Source: an uncultured Gammaproteobacteria bacterium
Lineage (GTDB): Bacteria; Pseudomonadota; Gammaproteobacteria; Pseudomonadales; Pseudomonadaceae
Assembly (NCBI GenBank): GCA_945612235.1
Contig: CALZAE010000010.1
Span: 1-50,048, forward strand
Direction: 5' to 3'
DNA: 50,048 bases
Shown here: positions 19,841 through 28,196 of the stretch, one piece after another
How the letters are laid out: the number at the start of each line of letters is the position of its first letter
How positions within the stretch are numbered: the stretch's first letter is position 1
Notes under the pieces: model-generated
What the model saw: only the letters and a program-made list of their open reading frames with translations
Told to the model about the DNA's origin: nothing
The model's database searches: none
Translations under genes and position numbers: made by a program

Positions 19841-20261
19841 TTTGCAGATCCGTATTGCTGATTGGCATAAAGACAATGCTGATTTACGCCGTATTCGTGA
19901 AAGCGTTTTTATTCAAGAACAAGGTGTAACCCCAGAACAAGAATGGGACAGCGACGACGCGACCGCCACTCACTTTCTCGCTTATGAGGGTGACTTTGCC
20001 ATAGGTACCGCGCGCTTATTAGCCGACGGCTGCATTGGTCGCATGTCTGTTTTAAAAGACTGGCGTGGTCTGCATGTTGGCGAAAAACTGTTAATGACAG
20101 CAGTACGTGAAGCTGAGCGCATGGGCTTAAAGCAACAAATTTTGACTGCACAAGTCCATGCCGCTGGCTTTTACGAGCGTTTGGGCTTTAAAGCCATCAG
20201 CGACGAGTTTTTAGAAGCCGGTATTCCACATATCGATATGTTGCGTAACAGCGAGGCATAA
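19833..20261 (+). CDS. GNAT-family N-acetyltransferase
   Basis: A 142-residue single-domain GNAT acetyltransferase of the ElaA/YjcF-like type. Motif A for acetyl-CoA is visible as IGRMSVLKDWRGLHVGEKLL (about 68-87), and motif B as AQVHAAGFYERLGFKAI. The N-terminal block RRIRESVFIQEQGVTPEQEW is typical of the subfamily. The substrate is unknown. The start overlaps the roxA stop by 8 bases, so the two are co-translated. The same pair is recalled from Pseudomonas. Confidence 0.9.
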   Translation: MNDLQIRIADWHKDNADLRRIRESVFIQEQGVTPEQEWDSDDATATHFLAYEGDFAIGTARLLADGCIGRMSVLKDWRGLHVGEKLLMTAVREAERMGLKQQILTAQVHAAGFYERLGFKAISDEFLEAGIPHIDMLRNSEA

Positions 20262-20402
20262 GGCTATTTAACCCAGCCAATGCAGTCATAACGCCACAAT
20301 GGTGGTCTATGTATTATGTGCGACTCATGTATTGCTAATCTATTGCTTAACTAGCACAGTGGGTCGTCGCAACCGTAATACCACTGCGTGGAGTATGCCG
20401 CT

Positions 20403-21218
20403 ATGACTGCCTTGACCCGCCTCTTTACAGCCTTGATTTTAATGTGCAGTTTGAGCGCTGCTTATGCTGCAACCGAAGTCATTGAACTCAACTTTCGTAT
20501 GGCTGAAGACGTTCTGTCTGTAGCCAACTCCATACTCGGTAGCGATGGTCGCGCTACCGCTTACGGCAATCAACTGATTGTTAACGCTCCAGAGCATAAA
20601 ATCACTGAACTGCGCTCAATCTTAGTCAAGATTGATACCCAGCCGCGCCGTTTATTGATCAGTGTTGACACTCAAGGCAACCAATACGGTAGCGAACGCG
20701 GTTTCCAAGCTGATGGCACTCTCGGTGGTCGCCACGGCGAGATCGTGATAGGTCAAGGCGAACAGCACGGTCGTGACCAAGTGCGTATTATTCGCAATAA
20801 TACACAAGGCCGGAACGGCTCATTACAGACAGTGCAAACTCTAGAAGGCTCAGCAGCCTTGGTGCAAGTAGGGCAAAGCATCCCGCAGCGCTCATCTCAC
20901 TACGGCCCCTATGGCCAAGTCCAAGAGCGCACTGAATATCGCGCAGTCAACCAAGGCTTTTATGTAACGGCAACTGTGGTTGGCGAGCAAGTCCAAATTG
21001 AAATCGACAGTCAAAACGATCACCGCAGCCGGCAACATCAGGGCGTGATTAACACACAACAAACCTCCAGCCGTGTCAGTGGACGCCTTGGTGAATGGAT
21101 TAATGTCAGCGGCGCACAATCTGACCACAGTTACAATCAAAATGGTTTTACACAAAAGCGCTACAGCACCACACAAGAAAACAACCAACTACAGATCAAA
21201 GTTGAAGTCATCAATTAA
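20403..21218 (+). CDS. Secreted protein with a secretin-type short (N0/N1-like) domain
   Basis: A 271-residue exported protein. A signal peptide (about 1-23) ends at AYA-A. Residues 24-75 (ATEVIELNFRMAEDVLSVAN... and the LVKIDTQPRRLLISV turn) resemble the short repeated domain found in secretins and their relatives, where LKxILxxIDxxPxxVLI is the usual pattern. The rest is polar, rich in Gly, Gln and Asn, and has no secretin channel domain, so it is not itself a secretin. Function unknown; a similar gene is recalled between the GNAT and aceA in P. aeruginosa. The in-frame GTG at 20388 is less likely than the ATG at 20403, which has GGAG at 20390-20393. Confidence 0.75.
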   Translation: MTALTRLFTALILMCSLSAAYAATEVIELNFRMAEDVLSVANSILGSDGRATAYGNQLIVNAPEHKITELRSILVKIDTQPRRLLISVDTQGNQYGSERGFQADGTLGGRHGEIVIGQGEQHGRDQVRIIRNNTQGRNGSLQTVQTLEGSAALVQVGQSIPQRSSHYGPYGQVQERTEYRAVNQGFYVTATVVGEQVQIEIDSQNDHRSRQHQGVINTQQTSSRVSGRLGEWINVSGAQSDHSYNQNGFTQKRYSTTQENNQLQIKVEVIN

Positions 21219-21278
21219 GCATATACCCCGTACAGACTACTTTTTATGTAGTGCCTGCAAAAAAACACTACAAAACAT

Positions 21279-21307
21279 TTGACGAACGCATTACTAAAGC
21301 GCATTAT
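21279..21307 (+). promoter_or_regulatory. Putative sigma-70 promoter of aceA
   Basis: TTGACG (21279-21284), a 17-base spacer, and CATTAT (21302-21307). The expected transcript start is near 21314, about 390 bases before the aceA ATG. Confidence 0.55.
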
Positions 21308-21313
21308 AGCGAC

Positions 21314-21704
21314 GCTCCCGCTAGCCAGAACGCCCTAAGAAGCGTTCCAAAACCAAGGTAACAGTACTTTACAGTTGGTTTTGTGTTAACTACATCCAAA
21401 AGATGCTTTAACGAGGTTGCGACTGGAACGTTGTTGTCCTGAGGGACGGGGAAGCGATATGCATCAATGATGCATCAGATATCTCACTACAGTGAGTCGC
21501 GTTTGCGGATGTTAAGTTGCCGATATCACAGCTTAATGCAGCAGCCACCCTTATCTGATAGCTACCCTCCTTTAAGACACAATGCGTCTCGTCAATTATC
21601 GGCACTTCAGTGGAAGCGAACCCGCAATTTATACTTCCAGCAATAGCAGGTTGTGTGTGGGCAGTCGGTGCTCAAACTCACTTTACTCATTTGAAGGATT
21701 GACC
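21314..21704 (+). ncRNA. Long structured 5' leader of aceA (candidate RNA regulator)
   Basis: No gene is visible. Successive hairpins can be drawn: GAACGC (21328-21333) with GCGTTC (21342-21347); CAAAACCAA (21348-21356) with TTGGTTTTG (21375-21383); GTCC (21436-21439) with GGAC (21444-21447); ATGCATC, AAT loop, GATGCAT (21459-21475 region); CTCACT with AGTGAG (21483-21496); TGGAAG (21611-21616) with CTTCCA (21634-21639). ATCAGATA (about 21474-21481) is also complementary to TATCTGAT (about 21552-21559), which would compete with two of these hairpins. Bases 21219-21278 hold nothing clear except a GTAGTG/CACTAC repeat. Confidence 0.4.
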
Positions 21705-23309
21705 ATGTCAACTTATCAAAACGAAATTAAGGCAATTGCCGCTCTTAAAGAAAAAGCTGGAAATGGTTGGAGCGCGATTAATCCCGAGTCTGCCGCTCGT
21801 ATGCGCATTCAGAACCGTTTCCAAACTGGTTTAGAAATCGCTAAGTACACTGCAGCAATCATGCGTAAAGATATGGCTGAGTACGATGCCGACTCATCAG
21901 TTTACACTCAGTCGCTGGGTTGCTGGCACGGTTTCATCGGTCAGCAAAAGCTGATCGCGATCAAAAAGCACTTGAAAACCACCAACAAGCGCTACCTCTA
22001 CCTGTCAGGTTGGATGGTTGCTGCTCTGCGTTCTGAGTTCGGCCCACTGCCTGACCAGTCAATGCACGAGAAGAACTCTGTTGCTCACTTGATTGAAGAG
22101 CTCTACACCTTCTTACGTCAAGCTGACACCCGTGAACTGGACCTTTTGTTCACCGCGTTAGACAAAGCACGTGCAGCTGGCGACAAAGCAGAAGAAGCTA
22201 AGATCCTAGACCAGATCGAAAACTTCGAAACTCACGTTGTACCTATTATTGCAGACATCGATGCTGGTTTCGGTAACGAAGAAGCCACTTACTTGATGGC
22301 TAAGCAAATGATCGAAGCAGGTGCTGCAGCGATTCAGATCGAGAACCAAGTATCTGATGAAAAGCAGTGCGGTCACCAGGACGGTAAAGTAACCGTTCCT
22401 CACGCTGACTTCCTAGCGAAAATCAACGCTGTACGTTACGCGTTCCTAGAATTAGGCGTTGACGACGGTGTTATCGTTGCACGTACTGACTCCTTGGGTG
22501 CTGGCTTAACTAAGCAAATCGCAGTAACTAACGAGCCAGGCGACTTGGGCGACCAGTACAACAGCTTCCTTGATGGTACTTACATCAACGATGCAAGCGA
22601 AATCGAAAACGGTGACGTTGTTGTTAAATCAAACGGTAAGCTACTGAAGCCTAAGCGCTTAGCGAGCGGCCTGTTCCAGTTCCGTGAGAACACTGGTGTT
22701 GAGCGTGTAGTTCTAGACTGCATCACCTCACTACAGAACGGTGCTGACCTGTTGTGGATCGAAACCGAGAAGCCACACGTTGGTCAAATCGCTGAAATGG
22801 TTAACGAGATCCGTAAAGTTGTTCCTGATGCGAAACTGGTTTACAACAACAGCCCATCATTCAACTGGACTCTGAACTTCCGTCAGCAAGTGTACGACGC
22901 TTGGGCAACTGAAGGTAAGGACGTTTCTGCATACGATCGCGACCGTCTGATGAGCGCTGATTACGATGGTACTGCACTGTGTGACGAAGCTGATGCTCGC
23001 ATCCAGAGCTTCCAGGCTGATGCTGCTCGCGAAGCAGGTATCTTCCACCACTTGATCACTCTGCCTACGTACCACACTGCTGCGTTGTCGACTGACAACC
23101 TGGCTAAAGGTTACTTCGGTGAGCAGGGTATGTTGGCTTACGTTGAAGGCGTTCAGCGTAAAGAAATTCGTCAGGGTATTGCGTGCGTACGTCACCAAAA
23201 CATGGCGGGTTCTGACATCGGTGATAGCCATAAAGAGTACTTCTCTGGTGAAGCAGCTCTGAAAGCAAGCGGTGAAGACAACACAATGAGCCAGTTCGAT
23301 AACATCTAA
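21705..23309 (+). CDS. aceA: Isocitrate lyase (Pseudomonas-type, subfamily 3)
   Basis: A 534-residue isocitrate lyase, which splits isocitrate into glyoxylate and succinate in the glyoxylate shunt. The catalytic loop reads DEKQCGHQDGK with C222; E. coli has KKCGH, and the Q in this loop together with the extended length is the form known from Pseudomonas. Other motifs are ADIDAGFGNEEATY and VARTDSLGAGL. An open frame continues upstream to an ATG at 21582, but only the ATG at 21705 has a good ribosome site (GAAGGA at 21693-21698) and starts the family alignment. It competes with Icd for isocitrate. Confidence 0.97.
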   Translation: MSTYQNEIKAIAALKEKAGNGWSAINPESAARMRIQNRFQTGLEIAKYTAAIMRKDMAEYDADSSVYTQSLGCWHGFIGQQKLIAIKKHLKTTNKRYLYLSGWMVAALRSEFGPLPDQSMHEKNSVAHLIEELYTFLRQADTRELDLLFTALDKARAAGDKAEEAKILDQIENFETHVVPIIADIDAGFGNEEATYLMAKQMIEAGAAAIQIENQVSDEKQCGHQDGKVTVPHADFLAKINAVRYAFLELGVDDGVIVARTDSLGAGLTKQIAVTNEPGDLGDQYNSFLDGTYINDASEIENGDVVVKSNGKLLKPKRLASGLFQFRENTGVERVVLDCITSLQNGADLLWIETEKPHVGQIAEMVNEIRKVVPDAKLVYNNSPSFNWTLNFRQQVYDAWATEGKDVSAYDRDRLMSADYDGTALCDEADARIQSFQADAAREAGIFHHLITLPTYHTAALSTDNLAKGYFGEQGMLAYVEGVQRKEIRQGIACVRHQNMAGSDIGDSHKEYFSGEAALKASGEDNTMSQFDNI

Positions 23310-23346
23310 TCGAATGCTCTAGCAGTCTTACCACTGCGTGTTGCAC

Positions 23347-23376
23347 AAAAACCCCAGCCTCGGCTGGGGTTTTTTA
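23347..23376 (+). terminator. Rho-independent terminator after aceA
   Basis: ACCCCAGC (23351-23358), loop CTCG, GCTGGGGT (23363-23370), then TTTTTT. Preceding A residues make it bidirectional. Confidence 0.93.
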
Positions 23377-23686
23377 TGGGCTGCAGAAAAGCTCCAGCCT
23401 ACCCACTCTGCAACACAATCTATCCGCCCTGTAACAGAACAGCTGCGTTCGGTTATTTGCTTGATGGACTCAGCTTTAAATTCAGGTATAGATGTGGTCT
23501 TGCTATGATGCTCTCCTAAAGGTTTATTCTAACTTAAGGATTGTCTAGTGTTTTAGGGGAAATCCACAGTTTTCAGTGGCTACACTATATAGAAAGCCTG
23601 CACTGCTCGTGTTTTACAGGACACAACAGGTATCTTTTGCTAAAGAAAAAGCCTGTGCTGTAACACCAAACACCAAACACCAAACA
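23377..23686. other. Gene-free 310-base gap between aceA and the DHA2 pump
   Basis: No credible gene is seen. A promoter-like pair on the plus strand is TTCAGG (23481-23486), 17-base spacer, TATGAT (23504-23509). Downstream, a nested hairpin can be drawn from TAGTG, CCAC, GTGG and CACTA (about 23546-23588). A small RNA is possible but weakly supported. Confidence 0.3.
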
Positions 23687-23691
23687 CTAAA
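23664..23691. repeat. Four tandem 7-base repeats (CACCAAA)
   Basis: Three perfect CACCAAA units (23664-23684) and one CACTAAA (23685-23691) in tandem. The last unit holds the stop codon of the DHA2 pump gene on the minus strand. Confidence 0.8.
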
Positions 23692-25138
23692 CCACCCTCC
23701 GCTCCCGCAAATCCTTAACCGCCACAAGCAATGCCAATACAATAACCAGCGCAATCGCCAACAACCCAGCACTCACCGCAACGGCCCATGAGCTATGGGG
23801 GCGTACAGCAAACACCAGCGCTGTGATGACGGCAATCCCCACCGAGGTACCAATACGTTGTCCGGTTTGCATAATAGCGCCCGAGCTGCCTGCGTAGGCC
23901 AAGGGTACTTCAGCCAAGGTCAAGGCTTGATTGGGACTGACCACCGAGCCTTGGCCAAGACCAAAAAAAGCCAAACTCAGCAAAAGCCACCAAATACTTA
24001 CACCCCAATATTCATGCAAGAACACCACACCAATACTGGCGAACAAACCAAAGACAGCTAAAGCTAAGCCGCCAATCACAATTTTACGACCATAGTGATT
24101 AACTCGTTGACCCGCCCAGTGAGCAGAGTAAGCCGAGAGTAGCGCCGATGGAATACCAACCATTCCTGCCTCAAACGCTGAAAAACCTAAGTCTTGCTGT
24201 ACATACAGAGGAATCAAAACCCAGATACTGGTCATGCCCAAAAAGTACAGAGTCATGATAATGCTGCCATTACGATAACTTGAGGTGGCAAAAATCTTTA
24301 AATCCACCATCGGGCTATAGCCGCGCTGGGTATACCACTGCTCCCAACGTGCCCAAAGGTAAAATAAAAGCAGTCCAGCAGGCAGTAGCAACCAGACCAG
24401 TTCAGTCGCATTCGAGCCCACAAAAGGATAAAGCACTGCCAACACGCCCGCACCTAACAACAACGCGCCGATAGGATCCAAAGAACTCAAACCTTTATGT
24501 TCCAGCGATTTGGGTTTGTGGATTAACGGGCGTGGGAACCACAATAACGCCAGCACTATGATCAAAACCCCGATAGGCACGTTAATCAAGAAGGTTAAGC
24601 GCCAACCAATGTCTAAACCACCCAGTTGAATCAAGAGCCCACCAATAACAGGGCCAATAGCAACGGAAACCCCAACTGCGGTGCCAAAAAAGCCAAAAGC
24701 ACGACCACGTTCTGGGCCACGAAAATACTGCTGAATCATACCCACTGCTTGCGGGTTCATAAACCCAGAGCCAACCCCCTGAACAAAGCGTGCGCCATTG
24801 AGCCACTGCGCATCAGGCGCTAAGCCAGCGGCAATTGAAGCGAGAGTAAAGATGACTGCACCCAGAATAAAAATGCCGCCACGCCCCATTAAATCACCGG
24901 CGCGTCCAGCACTCACTAACACCACACCAAAGGTCAGTGCATAACCTGACAGCACCCACTGAATATCAGACTGGCTGGCGTGTAATGCATCTTGAATCGA
25001 GGCTAAAGCCACATTAACTACACTGACACTCATCAGCGACATAAAAATCGCGATAAGTAATACCGCAAGAATCCGCCAGCGTACTGGGTCATTACTGAGA
25101 TCGTTTGCGCTAGAGGTTGGTGGTGTTGGTTGATTCAT
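23687..25138 (-). CDS. DHA2-family MFS efflux transporter (EmrB/QacA type)
   Basis: A 483-residue, 14-helix drug:proton antiporter of the DHA2 family. Helix 1 begins about residue 20 (RWRILAVLLIAIFMSLMSVS), with VNVALASIQ in helix 1-2, WVLSGYALTFG and AGRAGDLMGRGG (motif A) after helix 2, and the antiporter motif C region GSGFMNPQAVGMIQQYF downstream. Substrates cannot be assigned. Longer starts exist up to a TTG at 25162, but the ATG at 25138 has GGGG six bases upstream. No membrane-fusion partner (EmrA-like) or adjacent regulator is present. A perfect palindrome lies 10 bases upstream of the start. Confidence 0.9.
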   Translation of the reverse strand: MNQPTPPTSSANDLSNDPVRWRILAVLLIAIFMSLMSVSVVNVALASIQDALHASQSDIQWVLSGYALTFGVVLVSAGRAGDLMGRGGIFILGAVIFTLASIAAGLAPDAQWLNGARFVQGVGSGFMNPQAVGMIQQYFRGPERGRAFGFFGTAVGVSVAIGPVIGGLLIQLGGLDIGWRLTFLINVPIGVLIIVLALLWFPRPLIHKPKSLEHKGLSSLDPIGALLLGAGVLAVLYPFVGSNATELVWLLLPAGLLLFYLWARWEQWYTQRGYSPMVDLKIFATSSYRNGSIIMTLYFLGMTSIWVLIPLYVQQDLGFSAFEAGMVGIPSALLSAYSAHWAGQRVNHYGRKIVIGGLALAVFGLFASIGVVFLHEYWGVSIWWLLLSLAFFGLGQGSVVSPNQALTLAEVPLAYAGSSGAIMQTGQRIGTSVGIAVITALVFAVRPHSSWAVAVSAGLLAIALVIVLALLVAVKDLRERRVV

Positions 25139-25147
25139 ATAAACCCC

Positions 25148-25168
25148 GTTACATCCATACAATGTAAC
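25148..25168 (-). promoter_or_regulatory. Operator-like perfect inverted repeat upstream of the DHA2 pump
   Basis: GTTACAT (25148-25154), 7-base spacer, ATGTAAC (25162-25168). Such a 7-7-7 dyad next to an efflux gene is typical of TetR- or MarR-type repressor sites. No regulator gene is nearby. Confidence 0.55.
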
Positions 25169-25402
25169 TGACAGTGTAAATGAAATAGTTCAGCGCCACA
25201 GTGCACTTTACTGATCTCGCAGAGAACTGAAAGCAGCATGCTATTTACATCACTAATTGCAGCTCAACATAGCCTAACGCTATAATTTTTCCTCAAGCAC
25301 AGCAGCTCATGCTTTAGGTTGAGAATATGTTTGCTGGGCATCGGGTCTATTGCTACAAGAACATGACGTACTGGTATTGTTTGGGCTGGCAGGATTGTTG
25401 GC

Positions 25403-26497
25403 TTATTGACTGGCGATTGGGTTTGCCTGCTTGTCTAGGTCAACACGACTCTGCGCCCAGTCGCGCCACGCTTGCACTTGCTGTGAATTAGCACCAGTTT
25501 TCTCAGCCGCATTGAGTGCTTGTAGACCCGCACGCCAACGACCTTGCTGAATCTCTAACTGCGCCAAACTCAACCAGTGTTGACCTTTGCCCGTTTGCTG
25601 AGCAAGTTGCCTGTACTGCTTGGCCGCTCTAGGGTAATCACGCGCCTGCCAGTGCAATTGAGCTAAGCGCTCTTGGGTCGCAAGACTGGTTTGCATTAAA
25701 CCATTGCTGAGCATACCCGCTAATAAGCGCGCCGCTTGCCAAGGCTGACCTGAAGCAGAAGCTAAAGCAATCAGGCTGTCTAAATCCGCTTGCTTAAACT
25801 CAATACCTTTGCTGTAAGCGGTGCGCAGTGTCGCGAGTGCTTTAGTATTTTGGTTGGCCATTTGTTGCAATGCGGCCAGTTGTTTCCAAGCATTGACGCT
25901 ATCAGGACTGCGCTGCAAGATGCGTTTTTGCCAGCCCTGAGCCTCGGCATAGCGTTTCAGCTCGGCATTGGCTCCAACCATAAACTGCAGCCAATTATCC
26001 TCAATACGACTTTTACCCTTTAAGTAGCGTTCAGCCAAAGGTAAAGCTTGATCTAAACGTCCCAACCCTTGCCAGGCTTCAATCTGCATCTCTAAGACTT
26101 CATTACTCTGGGCGGTTTTTTGTAAGTAGGTCAACGCTTGCTGATAATTTTTGGCGGCAAAGTTCAGCTTTGCCAAATTGAGGCGGTCTTCAGTCAATTG
26201 CTCATCCGTCAACTGCCCACTGTTAAAAGCTTGAGTGAGCACCTTGATCGCGGCTGTATTTTTGCCTTGCGCCCAGAACAAATAGCCTTGGCTACGCCAG
26301 ATTAACGTCTGCTCTAGACTGCCGGCTTTAGGTTTGACGGCTTGCAGTGCCTGCTCTGCCTGAGCAAATTTACCGGCTTGCTGCGCGACTTGTGAGCTTT
26401 GTAAAGCGCGAAACACATCCGGCGCAATACTTTGTGCCGCAGCCAAGGGCGCAACTAACGCAGCGCTGATACTCACAGCTAAGAACCAACGACGCAT
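25403..26497 (-). CDS. Periplasmic TPR-repeat protein of the TonB2-type operon
   Basis: A 364-residue exported protein with a signal peptide (about 1-22, LVAPLAAAQS). The rest is a helical solenoid of degenerate tetratricopeptide repeats (for example LAKLNFAAKNYQQALTYLQK, and AEAQGWQKRILQRSPDSVNA). TPR proteins close the DUF3450-TtpC-ExbBD-TonB2 clusters of Vibrio and Shewanella, where they support TonB2-dependent iron uptake; the role here is by analogy. It starts 1 base after the tonB stop and is the last gene of the six-gene operon. No clear terminator follows. Confidence 0.85.
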   Translation of the reverse strand: MRRWFLAVSISAALVAPLAAAQSIAPDVFRALQSSQVAQQAGKFAQAEQALQAVKPKAGSLEQTLIWRSQGYLFWAQGKNTAAIKVLTQAFNSGQLTDEQLTEDRLNLAKLNFAAKNYQQALTYLQKTAQSNEVLEMQIEAWQGLGRLDQALPLAERYLKGKSRIEDNWLQFMVGANAELKRYAEAQGWQKRILQRSPDSVNAWKQLAALQQMANQNTKALATLRTAYSKGIEFKQADLDSLIALASASGQPWQAARLLAGMLSNGLMQTSLATQERLAQLHWQARDYPRAAKQYRQLAQQTGKGQHWLSLAQLEIQQGRWRAGLQALNAAEKTGANSQQVQAWRDWAQSRVDLDKQANPIASQ

Positions 26498-26498
26498 C

Positions 26499-27218
26499 TT
26501 ATCGCCCTCTCTTTTCTAGACGAAACTGCAAAGTTTTCACGGCTTCGCGTGACACTGCACGCCCCCCTTCGCTGCGCGGAGCAAAACGCCAGCGCACTGC
26601 CGCACGTCGTGCTTCACGATCAAAAACATTTTTTGGAGAGGATTCAACTACGCGCACATTCTCAACTTTACCGTCAGGCGTAATAGTAAATGCCAGCTTG
26701 ACGTACCCCTCAATACCACGGCGACGCGCACCATCAGGATAGACCGGCAAAACTTCATTTAACGGAATCACTTCAGCATCGTTGCTCGGTGCTGATTGTG
26801 CACTTTGTGCTGTCGATGCCGCTGGAGCAGAGGCCGCGGCTGGTGCGGCGGGGGCTGATGTTGTCACTGCCTGCGCGCTTAAGCCTTGCAAGCTCGGCGC
26901 TGAAGCTGCCGAGATGCTGATATTGCTACTGAGCTTGGGTACCGCTAAATCCAAACTGGCCATCTGCGGTGTGGTCGGCGGCTGCGGTGCTTGCTGGGTT
27001 GGCGGTGTTTCAAGCTGGGGCTCAGCAGGCTGTTCTGGCATCTGCTGGCGCTGGCGGCTGGGGTCACTGGAATCCTGCTGCAATTTAGGCGTAAAGCGCC
27101 CCATTTGCAGTGGTGGCTCATCAACTTTATTTTGCGGTGGAAAAATCATCACCAGCATCAGGATAAAACTGGCAAACACCACCACTACTGCTGCTAAAAA
27201 CGACCACAGCCAACGCAT
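26499..27218 (-). CDS. tonB: TonB energy-transducing protein (TonB2-like)
   Basis: A 239-residue TonB. One N-terminal membrane helix (about 3-25) anchors it; residues 30-150 are a Pro-, Gln-, then Ala/Ser-rich periplasmic linker; residues 155-239 form the C-terminal TonB domain that engages TonB boxes of outer-membrane receptors (PVYPDGARRRGIEGYVKLAF, then ITPDGKVENVRVVESSP and FDREARRAAVRWRF). The ATG shares one base with the exbD stop (TAATG). The OprD-type porin in this window is not TonB-dependent and no receptor gene is present, so its partners lie elsewhere. Confidence 0.95.
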   Translation of the reverse strand: MRWLWSFLAAVVVVFASFILMLVMIFPPQNKVDEPPLQMGRFTPKLQQDSSDPSRQRQQMPEQPAEPQLETPPTQQAPQPPTTPQMASLDLAVPKLSSNISISAASAPSLQGLSAQAVTTSAPAAPAAASAPAASTAQSAQSAPSNDAEVIPLNEVLPVYPDGARRRGIEGYVKLAFTITPDGKVENVRVVESSPKNVFDREARRAAVRWRFAPRSEGGRAVSREAVKTLQFRLEKRGR

Positions 27219-27631
27219 TAACGCGACTCCATCGAAGCAGCTAACACCACATCAGGCACACCTGCTAAACGGGCTTGATCCATTACCTGCACCACTAAAC
27301 CGGTACGGGCATCTTGATCAGCTTGCACCACCACTACACCGTCAGGCTGCTCTTGACGCATACGTTCAACATGCGCACGCACGCTACGCACATCGACCAC
27401 TTGTTTATCCAGCCAGACTTGGCCATCGGCGGTGACGGCAATTAAAATATTACCTTTCTCTTGCGAGCTGGCGGTATCGGCTTGCGGGCGATTGACTTCA
27501 ACGCCTGACTCTTTAATAAAAGAGCTGGTAACAATAAAGAAGATCAGCATGATAAACACCACGTCCAGCATGGGAGTTAAATCAATACCGGGCTCTTCTT
27601 CTGCTTGCTGACTGTAGCGACGCATTCTCAT
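27218..27631 (-). CDS. exbD: ExbD biopolymer transport protein
   Basis: A 137-residue ExbD with one membrane helix (about 21-42). The protonatable aspartate D23 is in DLTPMLDVVFIMLIFF, the family signature. Residues 45-137 are the periplasmic domain. With ExbB it couples the proton gradient to TonB. It lies 10 bases after exbB and overlaps tonB by 1 base. Confidence 0.95.
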   Translation of the reverse strand: MRMRRYSQQAEEEPGIDLTPMLDVVFIMLIFFIVTSSFIKESGVEVNRPQADTASSQEKGNILIAVTADGQVWLDKQVVDVRSVRAHVERMRQEQPDGVVVVQADQDARTGLVVQVMDQARLAGVPDVVLAASMESR

Positions 27632-27641
27632 CGTCTAATCC

Positions 27642-28196
27642 TTATCCATGACGCAGTTGGTCGGCCAACTGCCCAATAGCACGTCGCGCATTGCGCTCTA
27701 AACGGGCCAAACTAAATAAACCACCGATGGCTAACACCATGCCAGCCAGAGTGGGCAAAGTGGCTTGCCACACGCCACCGGCCATCGCCCGAGGATTACC
27801 GCTACCGCTCATGGCCAATACTTCAAATACCGCCACCATGCCAGTGACGGTGCCGAGTAAACCTAACAGCGGAAACATTGCCACTAAGGTGCGGGTCACG
27901 GACAACGGCGTAATCAACTGCTCACGGGCTTGAGCTAACCATGCCGCACGCACAGCATGTGGCCAACGAGCTTGCTCACCTGCATCTTGAGTCAGCAACT
28001 GCCAAGCGCTGCGGCGCTCTTTGGCCCAACTGGGAAAATGGCGATGCGTGTACCACAAACGCTCTAACACCAGTGTCCAGAACAGCACACATAAGCCCGC
28101 CAGCAGCCACATCACCATGCCGCCGGCGCTCATCAGATCGAGTAAGGCATGGCTACTGTCAACCAGCCAAAACCAAGTGCTTTGCCAATTACTCAC
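27642..28196 (-). CDS. exbB: ExbB-type MotA/TolQ/ExbB proton channel protein
   Basis: A 184-residue ExbB2-type subunit with three membrane helices (about 20-42, 100-125, 140-165). The conserved pore helix reads FPLLGLLGTVTGMVAVFE. It is shorter than E. coli ExbB, as in TonB2 systems. Its start overlaps the TtpC stop by 8 bases, so the two channel-family proteins are translationally coupled. Confidence 0.93.
   Translation of the reverse strand: MSNWQSTWFWLVDSSHALLDLMSAGGMVMWLLAGLCVLFWTLVLERLWYTHRHFPSWAKERRSAWQLLTQDAGEQARWPHAVRAAWLAQAREQLITPLSVTRTLVAMFPLLGLLGTVTGMVAVFEVLAMSGSGNPRAMAGGVWQATLPTLAGMVLAIGGLFSLARLERNARRAIGQLADQLRHG

Noticed and set aside
21582..21704. In-frame ATG extension of aceA (41 extra residues)
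   Set aside because: No ribosome site before 21582, and the extension is not part of the isocitrate lyase family. The ATG at 21705 has a clear GAAGGA.
26782..27435. 217-residue plus-strand open frame antisense to tonB and exbD
   Set aside because: Its Ala/Gly/Cys-rich protein is the shadow of the Ala/Pro-rich TonB linker. The minus-strand TonB and ExbD are unmistakable.
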